64,000 nt of DNA from Suillus spraguei (Eukaryota; Basidiomycota; Agaricomycetes; Boletales; Suillaceae), in the NCBI GenBank assembly GCA_016800925.1, contig JABCPU010000261.1, positions 31,352-95,351 on the forward strand, written 5' to 3'. How positions within the stretch are numbered: position 1 is the stretch's first letter; each line of letters opens with the position of its first letter. The notes below the pieces were generated by a model, which searched no databases, was not told where the DNA came from, and saw only the letters and a list, made by a program, of their open reading frames with translations. The position numbers and the translations under genes are program-made. Of the stretch, positions 33,372 through 46,100 are shown one piece after another.

Positions 33372-35857
33372 TAATCTGACGGATTATATCTTTTTTAGGC
33401 CATTTTGGGCCACTAACTCTGCTGACTAATCCACAACTTGGGTTCATTGCCTCACCCGTCCTTTAGCTTTGGCAGTCGTTGCCTCATCATAACGTCTTCG
33501 AATATATGAATTTTAACTGCGGTCCGATACCTACGCTCCCTAGTGAAAATACTACTGAAGTTTTAAGATTTGTAACAGCAGAACTGTGCAGTCACGTATT
33601 ACTGCGACCGGCCAGGCCATGAGTCGAGCAATGCCGACCTCAATCTGCCTGTATCTGTCCAGTAACAAGCACCATCCATCTTTCAAGCTTCGGTGAAGTT
33701 TTTTCTTCTTGTTAATTGTTTTGATGTACATGTGTGTGCTAACGTATTACTGCAACCACCACAGGGTCTTTTTCGCTATCTATGACTCAGAGCTTCGGGA
33801 ATCGCCTCGGCAACCAGCGTGGCTACTAACATTCTTGCATCTTCTTCGTCATTGAGAAATGCCATCTCTTCTGCATCATTCACCAGAGCATACTGTAGTA
33901 GTAGATCCATCAGAGTTCTCACTGAAAAAATACTTGGAAAATACACGTTGCTTTATTCCACATGCGTTACGGCTTTTGCAAATGAATTTCAAAGTCCGTT
34001 ATAAGATATTCCGCATTATTTAGCCTACGGATAGTCGCCCACTATCATTCTAATCGGACCAGTGCACCAATATATGACAGCGTGTTTACTAAGTCAACGG
34101 AAGCGGCAGTCCTTTTGGAAATTTGAAACGATCTTCGCTATCCTAAGCTAGGCTTTGAGAATTAACTTTTATTATTTGCAAACTCATGAACACAGGAGAG
34201 CTCCGGAGTCCGCGGAGAAGTAGGGCAATAATTATAGACCGTCTGTATTATGTAATAGACGCGTTGGGGTCCCTATGCTTGAATTTAGCACACCTTGGCA
34301 GTCAGATAGAACGTGCTGAGAATACTTTGGCTTTCGAGATAAAGTCATTGCTAAGGCCAGATACGCAAGGCTAAAAGTATGCAACCACACACACAGGATG
34401 ATAGTGGTCGTCAAAAGTGCTGTTTGCGGAAGCCAGCGAAATTCAAGATGATATTTTTCGAGCAAATTGCGAGGTAGCACCTCAGTCAGGGTAGGGCCAG
34501 GGAAGCAACCAGGTGGTTGTTAGTGCAAAATACGGCGCAGTTCAAGGAGGAACCCCGACAGAAAGCAACTCAAGCTCAAGGTTCATATATCGAAACGCAC
34601 AGATTATGATTCGAGGCATGCTCTGACGATCGCGATAAAAGCAGTTGTGTTCATTGGGCCTCGCAACTCTCGCAAGTGTCACATCGCAGGACGGGATTGT
34701 CGGAATACGCGCATCAAATTATGTAATGTCAGTCGAGTGAGGACGTCGAGACAAAGAGATGACATAACCAGTCCAGCGAATTCCACGGGGGTTTCGAGAA
34801 ATGGAGATCAAAATCTTGATTAGGCGAGAGAATCTCGTGAATACTAATGAGCGCAGCGGGAGCCAACATGATTTGAAGGTCCCTAACAGAATGTAGCCTA
34901 GAGTTCAAAATTCATAAAACGTCTGAGATGCAAATCGAAACATTGTGACGAGTAGTGTCCCTTGGAAATTGTACTAACCGTGATACCACCATTCTCGCAA
35001 AGGCGTTTGTTGGAAAGGAATGTCCGGGGTGAAATGTAATATCCATAAAATGACAAGTCCGTCACGAACACTGGCAAAAGGCGCACGAGGAGACATGAGG
35101 AATGGGTTCAACAAAAGGTAACTTGTGAACTAGGTGAGTGTTCAAAGCTATGTTTGAGGGATCGAGAACTGCAACAGGTCGGTGTCTAGCATGGCTCTGG
35201 CAAACAGGATCATAAAGATAGGGTTTCGAGAAACACACTTTCGTTAGGTAAAAGAATCCAATCAACTACAAGTGACATGAGGGATCCAAGTAAACGCCCA
35301 CAGGAATGAGACGGTCTTCACGCTCGAACCCAAGTAAAACCTCGTGAGAGCAGGTCCTGGTAGCCGAAGTCGTATATTTTTAGACCGTGCAATTTCGCGC
35401 CATCGAATGCTACACGAAATGAGAGGCGAAAACCAGTGGAAGTAAAGCTGGAAGAAAATATCAAATCAAATGACGACCTTATATACCCAACGTTCATCAG
35501 AGTGTGCCAACGAGGATGCGAAAATCTCTGCGGTATGGCATGAGCCACAATTGTGAGACATCTGAATTCTCACTTGTGTGATTCCTGTATTATATTTATC
35601 CGCAACTGCAAGTCTATGAGGTCATTTAGTGGAACATTCTGCGAGGGATTAAAGCTTGAGCTCATAAGCAAGACGAGCGAAGAAGACCATAGTGTGCTCA
35701 CGATTGACGTCCCTGCTGAGATCGCGTGAGTGGACGATGAACAAGAGCGTTGAAATTTGAAACTCCGCCCTTGGTAACTGCTAATCACTTTCACAGTTCA
35801 CTCCTCCTATAGTCTTGCCTGGCCATATATCTTTTGTACTTTTTTTTCTATACTGCC
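33372..35857. other. gene-poor region with a broken minus-strand relic; forkhead promoter at the right end
   Basis: About 2.5 kb. From 33372 to 34180 I see no coding. From about 35560 down to 34180 the minus strand has open stretches broken by stops (e.g. SSSFTSTGFRLSFRVAFDGAKLHGLKIYDFGYQDLLSRGFTWVRA at about 35450-35320), similar in layout to 23760-22440. The last about 250 bp (35600-35857) upstream of the forkhead ATG are presumably its promoter. Confidence 0.35.
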
Positions 35858-38501
35858 ATGACCGATACTGAACAACCCGCGAAACCTGTTTCACCGATAT
35901 CCAACCTGTTACAGAAAATTGGCCTGACCCGCGACGATTTGAGCCGTCATAGCGACCAAATGCGCCAATTTTTGACCACTCAAGACGCGAAGTCTCTTCG
36001 TGTTTTTCCCGCAGAGTCTGCAGATGCACAACAGAGTATTGCTTCTGTTCTTGGAACATCTCGGTCCTGCTCTCATTCCAGTTCAAATTCGCGTCAAAAC
36101 ACGTCTACCTCCCAAACTCCTCCCCCTTCCACGCCTGTCAAATCTGAGCCCATAGAGCCTGCTCTCCCCCTCCGTCATATGGACAGCATGGAAATGATCC
36201 TGGAGAGAAGGAGCCGAAAAACAAAGCGCGATAAACGGGGAAAGAAGGACAAGGACCGCAATGCACCTTCTCCATCCCCTGCAAGCGCAGCTTTCAGCCT
36301 TGACGCGTTCATGCAATCACGCGATTTACGACGCGTCCCATCTTTGGATCAGTCTGATTCCTCCACCAACATAGCTTCATTGGTGTGTACCATCTAAATA
36401 GCGCGCCATTTTCGTTGTTGTCATCGCTTACGTACACTGCTGCAATCAAGGACAACCGCGAGGATGAACTTCCTCCTCCTGTCACTCCTCAGCACCGCAA
36501 GTATTATAGAGACTATGATACCGTAGAGCACCCATCACGTCTCAAAAGGGTATGTTCAATTTTCAAATTTTGACAATTACAATGAATACAAATTTGCTCC
36601 AAGGGTTCTTACACCCCCCGAGACCAGTCACCAACTCCCACGCGCCACCGTTCTTGCTCGACATTTGATCAACCACATTCGGCGAGTGTTGCAGATGCTT
36701 CGAATGCGAACTTTATTACCCCTCGCCGCAACGCCTATTACAAGTCACCTCTACCTTCCTCTTCTCCACCTCAATCTTCTCCATTCGCGACGCCCTCTAA
36801 ACCTATTGTTAACCTTGTATCCTCGCCCGGCCCTATGGGCCCTCTCCCAGATGAAGATGATTACGAAAATCTTCCATATACCCTTCCCCCTGGTCCATAT
36901 TCTACCAAGAAACCAGATCTCTCCTATGCGGCCCTTATCGGTCAAGCAATACTTTCTTCGCCAGATCATCGACTCACCCTACAAGAACTTTACGACTGGA
37001 TTACGATTGTGTATCCTTATTACAACCGAAGCGAAATGACGTGGATGAACTCTATTCGTCATGTCCTCAGTACAACTGTATGCTTTCGTAAGGTCCCCCG
37101 TGATCGCAGTGTTGGACGCACACTCTGGGCAATTTGGGACTGCGATCTCGAGTGTTTCGCTGACGGCGGTTTCAGGAAAGAATTTTGTGCAGAAATTAAG
37201 GAAGCCAACAAGAAGGCTGCTCCTAAGAAGCGTACAGCGGAAGAATTAGTGTCTGGTCGCAAAACGAAACGACAGAAGAAAGGTGCTGCACCTGCATCTG
37301 TGGAACCACCGACAAGCTCGCCTGTACAAGAAACGTCTCCTGAATTCGCAGGCTCCGCTCTGCCAACCCTTGTGCCGTACTCGCAACTCCTCCCTCTTTT
37401 TCCTCCTCGCAGCTCTGCGCATCATCAACCTTACTACCAAAACTGTGTACAGCTGCCTGCCGATGTCATATTTCCTCCCTTGCCTCCATCATCGAGTTAT
37501 GCTCGCACTACTTCATTGTCATTACCTCCTTCATCTGCCTTCAAGAGCTCTGATGTGGCGCAAACGTCTCCGATCCCTCCTTCCTCCCTACCCGCCCTCA
37601 CGCCGAGTAAAAGTTCTTCAAGTCCGCAGTTGTCGTCTGAGGACCACCTCTTTTTCAACCTTGATGGCGGCATGAGCCCTCGCATCGAGTCAACCCCTCC
37701 GCTAGAGTCTGGAATTACGCTACTAGACACTGATAGACGCAACTCAAAGGCAAGTTTACCACCTCCCAAAACACCTCCGAAGGTGCGTACATTCATTTAT
37801 CTTGTTCGTATTTTACTAAATTATAGACTGCGCTTGTGCAGAAATCCATTGGACTGCCTCCCGTGCCGGTATCTCCTACGCTTGACCGTCGTGGCAAATC
37901 CAAAAAAGCCAAGCCACCTGCTAAAGATTGTCCACCGCCTATGTTGCCAACCTCTACATCACACCGACCTATGACGCCCCCTCCTCGCCCTTCAACGCCT
38001 CCTCGCAGGGGCAGCAGTACCGTACAACTCTCACCCATTCGCACACCCTTGTCTCATAAAGGCCTCCACATGAGTCCTTCCGCAAGCCTTGCGCATTACA
38101 AATTCAACCTCGATCCACCCCCCTCTGCAACCTTCCGCCCGGAAGACGGGATTAACCCTGCTGTATTTGATACCGAGAATATCCGTACACCGTCGCGCAA
38201 GCGCGGCACGCATGCACATGGACATCATCATAAAGATACTTCTATCTTGTTCCCGCCAGTAACGCCCAAGAAGCTGGTCTTTTCTACACACGGTTCTTCT
38301 GCAGAGTCGCCTTTCCGCACGCCTGGATCAAAATCTATATTTGATCCACATGATCCAGGTGCGATACTCGATGAGGAACTGGCGCGACTTGGCGCGAAGG
38401 GAATGCAAGAGAGCCCGATTGGATTATTTGAAGGGCGACGCGGTCTGTTGTACGAGAGCCCGAACATGCCGAGTCCAGGGAAATGGGCTCGGTGGTTCTG
38501 A
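35858..38501 (+). CDS. forkhead transcription factor (Hcm1-like, Agaricomycete)
   Basis: Five exons from MTDTEQPAKPVSPISNLLQKIGLTRDDLSRHSDQMRQFL to SPGKWARWF, about 800 residues, with introns near 36384-36430, 36550-36601 and 37783-37831. The forkhead domain is at about 36905-37175: KPDLSYAALIGQAILSSPDHRLTLQELYDWITIVYPYYNRSEMTWMNSIRHVLSTTVCFRKVPRDRSVGRTLWAIWDCDLECF. Long Ser/Pro/Thr-rich tails hold many SP/TP sites (e.g. TPPRR, SPIRTP, TPKK), typical of CDK-controlled fungal forkheads. A basic block KKRTAEELVSGRKTKRQKK just after the domain looks like a nuclear signal. Helix 3 reads RHVLSTTVCF instead of the common RHNLSLNDCF. Likely role: cell-cycle or developmental transcription. Confidence 0.9.
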
Positions 38502-39211
38502 GACGTGTTGTGTTGTTTGATTTCGTTGTGTGAGCTCGATCTTGTTTTCATGATTCCGAGTGTATTACCATGGTGGACGATTTGTTGTCATTTCGTTCTA
38601 GTAGCTTGTGTATCTTATCGTTTCACTTTGGCGACTTGCTATCAAGGTATCAGGTTCTTGTCATCATCGATGTGTTATTTGTTCTGCGACGAGTTGCATT
38701 TCCATCTACTATGATCTGTTGCCAGCTAGCAGAATGAATAGAATATGAGTTACAGTCTAAAACGGGCAGTTGAGCACATCACCGTCACTTGAGCTAAATG
38801 CCCATAGCACAGCACTTGCGCAATATTATTTGGTCGAAGTGCAGGGCAACGTTTATTGCCTCGTTGTCATCTATATACAAACTTGCTTGACCTGAATATG
38901 TTTTACGGTCTTGTAATGTACCAGAAATTTCACTATTTCGGTGCTACGTTAGACCATGTTAAATTATCCTCACCACCCAAGTTCGTGAAAACAACTTCTG
39001 CCAGCATGTGAAATGTACACTATCATATCCCATATCTTAGCACATAAAACTGGACCTTTCAATTTGCTGTTAGGACATGCGTCGCCCGTATTAGCGGAAG
39101 CTGTGCGGCTGGTGAGAAATGGAGCACACAAAACAGCATACAGAGATCAAGTGAAGCTGTGGGAGGCAGAAAGAGGTTGGAATGACGGAGACCAACATGG
39201 AACAGTCAAAA
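38502..39211. other. forkhead 3' flank and possible host exon left of the Helitron array
   Basis: About 710 bp. 38502-38950 looks non-coding. At about 39060-39211 the plus strand reads GHASPVLAEAVRLVRNGAHKTAYRDQVKLWEAERGWNDGDQHGTVKI, which has a coding look and stops exactly where the Helitron array begins. The family is not recognised. Confidence 0.35.
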
Positions 39212-39806
39212 TCTATAAAGTAAGGGGGAAAGGTGGGAAGGTGTTCGCTAGCTCGCGTGGCTTTCGCTAAAGGCCACATGGGAACGCTTAGCTCGGTTAT
39301 TTCGCTTAACACCTTTTTGGAAATTTCTCGCGTGGTTTTTTTCAAGTGCCGACACAGTTGTCCCATTGTGTGATTGCGTGGATTTGTCACGTGCAGCGCC
39401 ACACGTGTTGAAATTTGCCACGGGTTGTCTGAAGCTGGGGTAAAAACAAATTATGAATTGTCATTTGCCACAGGTTGTCTGAAGCTGGGGGAAAACAAAA
39501 TTATTAGGATGGATCTGAGGCCAGGGAGCCAAAAGGGAGAGTGAAGGCAAAAGTGAAGGCAAAAAGGAGTGCCAAGGAGTGGAGAGCAAAAAAGGAGGGC
39601 AAGCCAAAAATGAGTGCAATTGCAGAAGATGGCTGATAGGTAAAAACAGAAGGAACTCATCAGGATGCTAAAACCCCAGAACAGCATGATGAATATTTAA
39701 GGAAACTCAAGGATGGCCCACCACCTGGGTGGAAACCCTGAGTCTATATTCCATTTAGAGTGTTAAATACTACATTTTAATAGATTATGTTTGGCAACAA
39801 CTTGAG

Positions 39807-40211
39807 GAGAAATGGGAGATGGGAGATGGGAGATGGGAGATGGGAGATGGGAAACAGGAGACGGGAGATGGGAGATGGGAGATGGGAGACGGGAGACGGG
39901 AGACGGGAGACGGGAGACGGGAGACGGGAGATGGGAGACAGGAGACAGGAGATGGGAGATGGGAGACGGGAGACACAAGATGGGAGATGGGAGATTGATA
40001 GACACAAGATGGGAGATGGGAGATGGGAGACAGGAGACAGGAGATGGGAGATGGGAGACGGGAGACACAAGATGGGAGATGGGAGATTGGTAGACACAAG
40101 ATGGGAGATGGGAGATTGGTAGACACAAGATGGGAGACAGCAGACTGGTAAGAGGAAATGAGAGACAGGAGACCAGTAACAGGAGATGGGAGATGGGAGA
40201 TGGGAGATGGG
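39807..40211 (+). repeat. purine heptamer minisatellite, array 1
   Basis: About 58 heptamers of the type GGGAGAT, GGGAGAC and AGGAGAC, with occasional inserts (ACACAAGAT, GATTGGTAGAC). The top strand is almost entirely purine. It holds repeated G3-N4-G3 spacing, meeting the usual G-quadruplex pattern, and long polypurine mirror symmetry. Because 7 x 3 = 21, the array is open in several frames on both strands; those frames are not genes. Confidence 0.95.
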
Positions 40212-40462
40212 ACACTTGCATGATTTTGTCATGTGACAACTTAATACTGTTGCCCCCTATTAAAACTTGACAAAAGATTTATTCAAGTTAATAGTTTGCA
40301 GTAAATAATAATAAAAAAATCAAAATCAAATGCAATGACATGAGGATGAGATGGACAATAAACTCACAAAGATGGTGATGTGGTACTTTTACTTCTCCCA
40401 AAATATTGGTTAAAGTTATAATTTATTTCAAGACCTATTATCATTATTAAAGATAATTATTA

Positions 40463-40612
40463 GGATGAAGCCAAGGCCAGGAAGGCAAAAAGAGTGCGAA
40501 GCACTCTTTTTGCCTTCCTGTGCCTTGGGCAAACAGAATTATTAGGATGAAGCCTTGGCCAGGGAGCAAAAGGAGTGCGAAGCACTCCTTTTGCTTCCTG
40601 TGCCGAAGGCAC
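40463..40612. repeat. two long hairpins plus terminal hairpin at the unit 1 3' end
   Basis: Hairpin 1 (about 40466-40530): arms of about 28-30 bp around a GAA loop, with core AGGCAAAAAGAGTGC-GAA-GCACTCTTTTTGCCT. Hairpin 2 (about 40550-40600): core GCAAAAGGAGTGC-GAA-GCACTCCTTTTGC. Both are followed by the terminal GTGCC-GAA-GGCAC (about 40600-40612), 17 bases before the unit end. Similar sets recur at each unit end. Confidence 0.85.
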
Positions 40613-40951
40613 AACGGGTGGTGGACTCGTCTATAAAGTATGGGAGAAAGGTGGGAATCTGCCTCGCTAGCTCACATGGCTTTCGCTTAGGAACGCTTAG
40701 CTCGGCTAAACCTTTATTTGGAAATATCGCGTGGTTTTTTCGAGTGCCGATTCAATACACTGTTGTCCCATTGTATGATTGCGTGGTTTTGTCACGTGCA
40801 GCGCCACACGGGTTAAAAATTTGCCACGGGTTGTCTGAAGCTGGGGTAAAACCAAATGATGGGTTGTCATCTGCCACAGGTTGTCTGAACCTGGGGGAAA
40901 ATGAAATTATTAGGATGAAGCTGAGGCCAGGGAGCCCAAAGGGAGTGTTCA

Positions 40952-41720
<769 letters not shown>

Positions 41721-41941
41721 GACAACTTAATACTGTTGCCCCCTATTGAAACTTGACACAAAAGATTTAGTCAAGTTAACAGTTTCCAGTAAATAATTTA
41801 AAAAAATCAAAATCAAATGCAATGACATGAGGATGAGATGGGCAATAAACTCACAAAGATGGTGATGTGGTACTTTTACTTCTCTCAAAATATTGGTTAA
41901 AGTTATAATTTATTTCAAGACCTATTATCATTATTAAAGAT

Positions 41942-42100
41942 AATTATTAGGATGAAGCCAAGGCCAGGAAGGCAAAAAGAGTGCGCAGCACTCTTTTTGC
42001 CTTCCTGTGCCTTGGGCAAACAGAATTATTAGGATGAAGCCTTGGCCAGGGAGCAAAAGGAGTGCGAAGCACTCCTTTTGCTTCCTGTGCCGAAGGCACA
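41942..42100. repeat. hairpin set at the unit 2 3' end
   Basis: The same two long GAA-loop hairpins (about 41950-42010 and 42030-42085) and the terminal GTGCC-GAA-GGCAC as in unit 1, nearly identical in sequence. Confidence 0.85.
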
Positions 42101-43134
42101 ACGGGTGGTGGACTCGTCTATAAAGTAAGGGGGGAAAGGTGGAAGGTGTTCGCTAGCTCGCGTGGCTTTCGCTAAGGAGCGCTTGCTACGCTTAGTGCGC
42201 TTAGCTCGGTTATTTCGCTTAACACCTTTTTGGAAATTTCTCGCGTGGTTTTTTTCAAGTGCCGACACAGTTGTCCCATTGTGTGATTGTGCGTGATTTG
42301 GTCACGTGACTGCGCAGCTGGTGCGCTGTAGTTCCCTAGATATACCCTCGAGCTCCAATCTTCCTTTCCTCTTTTCCCCCACCACTGCTCCCCTTGCCAC
42401 ATCTTGAGAAAGTAATACTTTCTCAACATACCCAACCTCTGTTTGTTTTTTACATTGTCTGCTTCATTTTGGTAGATATATCTTGATTCATGTAAGCCCA
42501 TATAGTGTAGATATTGAAACTATGATAAAAATTATTGATTATGTAATCAGATATCAGGCATTTTCGCTTTTTGACGTGTTCTTGGACCCTTTGGACCCCC
42601 TGGACCTGGACCTGGACCCTGGACTGGCCATATCTTGGAGTTTGAAGCATTGTGAGTGTGATTGTTGTTTGTTACTGGCCCTGTATTCCATCTGGACTCG
42701 CGAACTCCTGTCGATTCAAGACGAACGTGTAACCAAGTCCTACTTCCCTGGCCATCTGTTCCTGCAGGTGTTCGCTGGTTGTTTCTGGACCTCTGGGTAT
42801 ACTACAGTGTAGAGATTTTGGATTGGCGGGGCACTTTTCTGTGCTAAGTTGGTCTGCTTGCAGCCTTCTTACAGTTGCCATCCTATCCTTTGGGATAATT
42901 TCTCGGACAGCTTTCAGCTGTTCTTAGCACTGTCATACGTCGAACTTCCAGGGTATTAGCTCATCCTGGAAACTGCTGGTACTTCTTCAGTCACTCTCGG
43001 TAATATTTGTTTGTATCTTTGGTATGTGATATTTTGTCATCTATATATGATATGATGGCTTATCTTTGACACAGTGGAACTACGACTGTTGGAAGTTTGG
43101 CTCTCCTCTCTCTTTGTTTCATATATCTTCTCTA

Positions 43135-46100
43135 ATGTATGTGGTTGTCATCATATATATTTCTTTTGACTGATATTTATTATTGATAGGAATCCCTCCA
43201 CTCCTCCTACCTCTCCTCAGCGAGCACAGGCTGCTGCACGTCAGGCTGAGAGAAATCAGCGAAATATTGGCTCCCCTCCTGCACGTCGCCATCCTGCTCC
43301 TATAGCTCAACCATTAGAAAATGCTGCTCAAATGGTAAGAATTATTTTTCTAATTTTCATAAGACATATTCTGATATATGTTCATAGAATATTCCTCAGA
43401 TCTTGGGAAATTTGAACCATGGTCCTATTCCCATGCAAAGGTTCCCTAATATGCCACGTCATGTTATCGAGCATCATGAGGCTCAACGCAGGTGGCGTCT
43501 ACACCACCCACCACCACCCCCTGGGCCACCTATTCTTGCTCCAGTTTTGGGGCCTCCCTTTGGTCAACCTGTTCCTGCTCCAGCCTTAGGGCCTCCCTTT
43601 GGTTATATTCCTCCACCTGCTGCACTCCAGAATGAGTATGAACGTCGTATGGCAAATATTGCTGCAGCTACAATAAATAGTCATGAAGCACGCCGTGCTG
43701 CAAGAAGAAGGCGTAATCATCCTCAACAACCAGCACCAGCACCTCCTGCTCCTGCTCCTGCTCCTGCTCAGAATAACTTGGCAGCCTTTCAGTTGCTGCA
43801 GCAATAAGCTGCACAGGGACATAATATACCGCAGCAGCAGCTAGCTGAAATAATTGCTAGGCATGCTCAGGATCATCGCCGTGAACGACAGCAGGAAGAG
43901 GAAGCTGAACAGATGAATAGACAGAACTATGGTCAATACATGCATGGTCCTATTCACTATGAGGGTGCAGTTGGTCCTCACAATTTCAACAATCCCCAAC
44001 AATACTTTGCACCCCATCCTGCACCACCTTTGGCTGCACCACCTCAACCTGATTATCAACAATTCAATGTTCAGTTTCAACATCATTTCCAGCAGCAGGA
44101 TAGACAAGCACAGGAGGAATTACGTCGACAGCAGATCCAGCAGCAGGAACAGGACAGACAAGCACAGGATGTGTTATCTCAACAGCAGATCCAGCAGCAG
44201 CAGCAGGATAGACAAGCACAGGATGTGTTACATCAGCAGCAGATCCAGCAGCAATTCCAGCAGGAGGAAGATAGACAAGCACAGGATGCATTGCATGAAC
44301 AACAGATTCAGCAGGAGGAAAATAGACAGACACAGGAGGCATTGCATCACCAGCACATCCAGCAGCATATCCAGCAGCAGGAAGATAGACAAGCTCAGGG
44401 TGCTCAACAAGCAGGTCAACAGGAAGAGGCCCGCCACAATTATGAGCAGCAGAGAGTTCTTGAGCGGCAGGAGCGTCTTGAGGAGGCACTACATGAATAT
44501 AATGACCCAATATCTCAAGAGCAACATGCAGATGATGAAGAGAGAAGGAGAATCCAGCAGCAGGAACAACACCAGGAGCATGAAGAGGAGGACAACCAGC
44601 ATATTAATCAGGTCATTCCTATTCCTGATGGAGCCCAACCATATACAGAACCAGCCAACCATCATACTCTTGGTCCCCTTAATGTGGAGTGTCCCAAATG
44701 TCATGCACTTCACTTTGCATGTGAAAGACTCTCCAACTCCTCTTTGCAAAATCCTCGCTTTGGTATGTGCTGCTTGCAGGGCCAAGTCAGCCTTCCCCAA
44801 TTTCCAGCATGGCCACCTGAGCTGGAGCAGGCATATAGAGACAGAACATTTGTGTCAAAAATTCGCCAATACAACAGTGCTCTTGCATTTACCTCTGTTG
44901 GTGTCAACATTGAGGATCATGCTGTTCAAAGATCTGGCCCAAATGCTTTTCGTATCCATGGCTCTCTCCATCACCTCATGGGCAGTCTTCTACCTCCAGA
45001 GGGTGTCCAGCCTTCATATGCACAACTTTATATATACGACTCTGAAGAAGCCACCAACATCCGCACCACCCGTCCTGGAAATGAAGGTCTTGATCGTCAG
45101 ATTCTCAGAGATCTGCATGACATGTTGCATCGAAAACACCCCTATGCTGCTGTCTACAAGCAAGCCTATCAAATCATGCAAGAGAAGCCTCCAGAGGAGC
45201 AGACAGATGTTTCTGTGCGTATTCACTTCCTGCCAGGCACAGATGGTCGAAGATACAACCTTCCTACTGCCAATGAAATTGCTGCAGCTCTTCCTGGAGA
45301 TGGATCTGAGGAGGTGTCTCATGAACGTGACATCATTTTATATTATCAAAATGGTCGACTTAGGCGCATCAGTCAACTCAACCATGCATATGCCTGTCTC
45401 CATTATGTCCTTCTCTTTCCCAATGGAGAGGATGGCTGGGACCTCTACATTGATATGATCATTCCTCAGGGTGGACGTGCACGTGCCAAAAAAGTGACTC
45501 AGCTGCTGTATTATGCCTTTCGTCTTCATCCCCGTCCAGCTCGCATTGACCACAACAACATCTTTCGTGGTGGAAGGCTGTTCCAGCAGTATGTTGTTGA
45601 TGCTTGGGCATCCATTGAGCAGAGCAGACTCAACTGGATAAGAAACAACCAGAAGAAGATCAGGGCTGACTGCTACCAAGGCCTCACAGACAATATTCTC
45701 AATGATGGAGTGGGCAATTTGGCTGAGACAGGTCGTGCTATAATCCTTCCCTCCTCTCATTCTGGAAGCCCTCGCTATATGCAGCAGCTACTGCAGGACT
45801 CCTTGGCCATCTGCCGTGCCTGCAAGAAACCTGATCTCTTCCTGACAATGACTGCCAATGGAAGCTGGCCTGAGATTACTGAGAATCTCCTTCCAGGTAA
45901 AGTGACATACTGATGCATTATTATGACTTGATTCTGACAAGTTTTCTAATGTAGGTCAAACTGCTGTGGACCGTCCAGACTTGGTGGCTCGCGTATTCTA
46001 TCAAAAGCAGCAGGCTCTGCTGAAGAAAGTTCGCAATGGCTACTATGGCAAGGTTGCAGGATTGGTGTACACCATTGAATATCAAAAGCGTGGTCTGCCT

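Larger units (their letters stand above)
39212..40629 (+). mobile_element. Helitron unit 1 (non-autonomous, 1418 bp)
   Basis: It starts TCTATAAAGTAAGGGGG at 39212 after the host A. A 5' segment of about 450 bp includes an about 45 bp tandem duplication (GCCACGGGTTGTCTGAAGC twice, around 39416-39490). Then come a short unique piece (39660-39800), the purine minisatellite 39807-40211, a conserved 3' segment 40211-40450, two long hairpins and the terminal hairpin. No transposase is encoded. Confidence 0.75.

Noticed and set aside
39763..40239. Long open frames on both strands ([12 protein letters not shown]... and [12 protein letters not shown]...)
   Set aside because: They come from the 7-base minisatellite: 21 bases give a 7-residue repeat with no stops in several frames. 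No start context, splice sites or homology.
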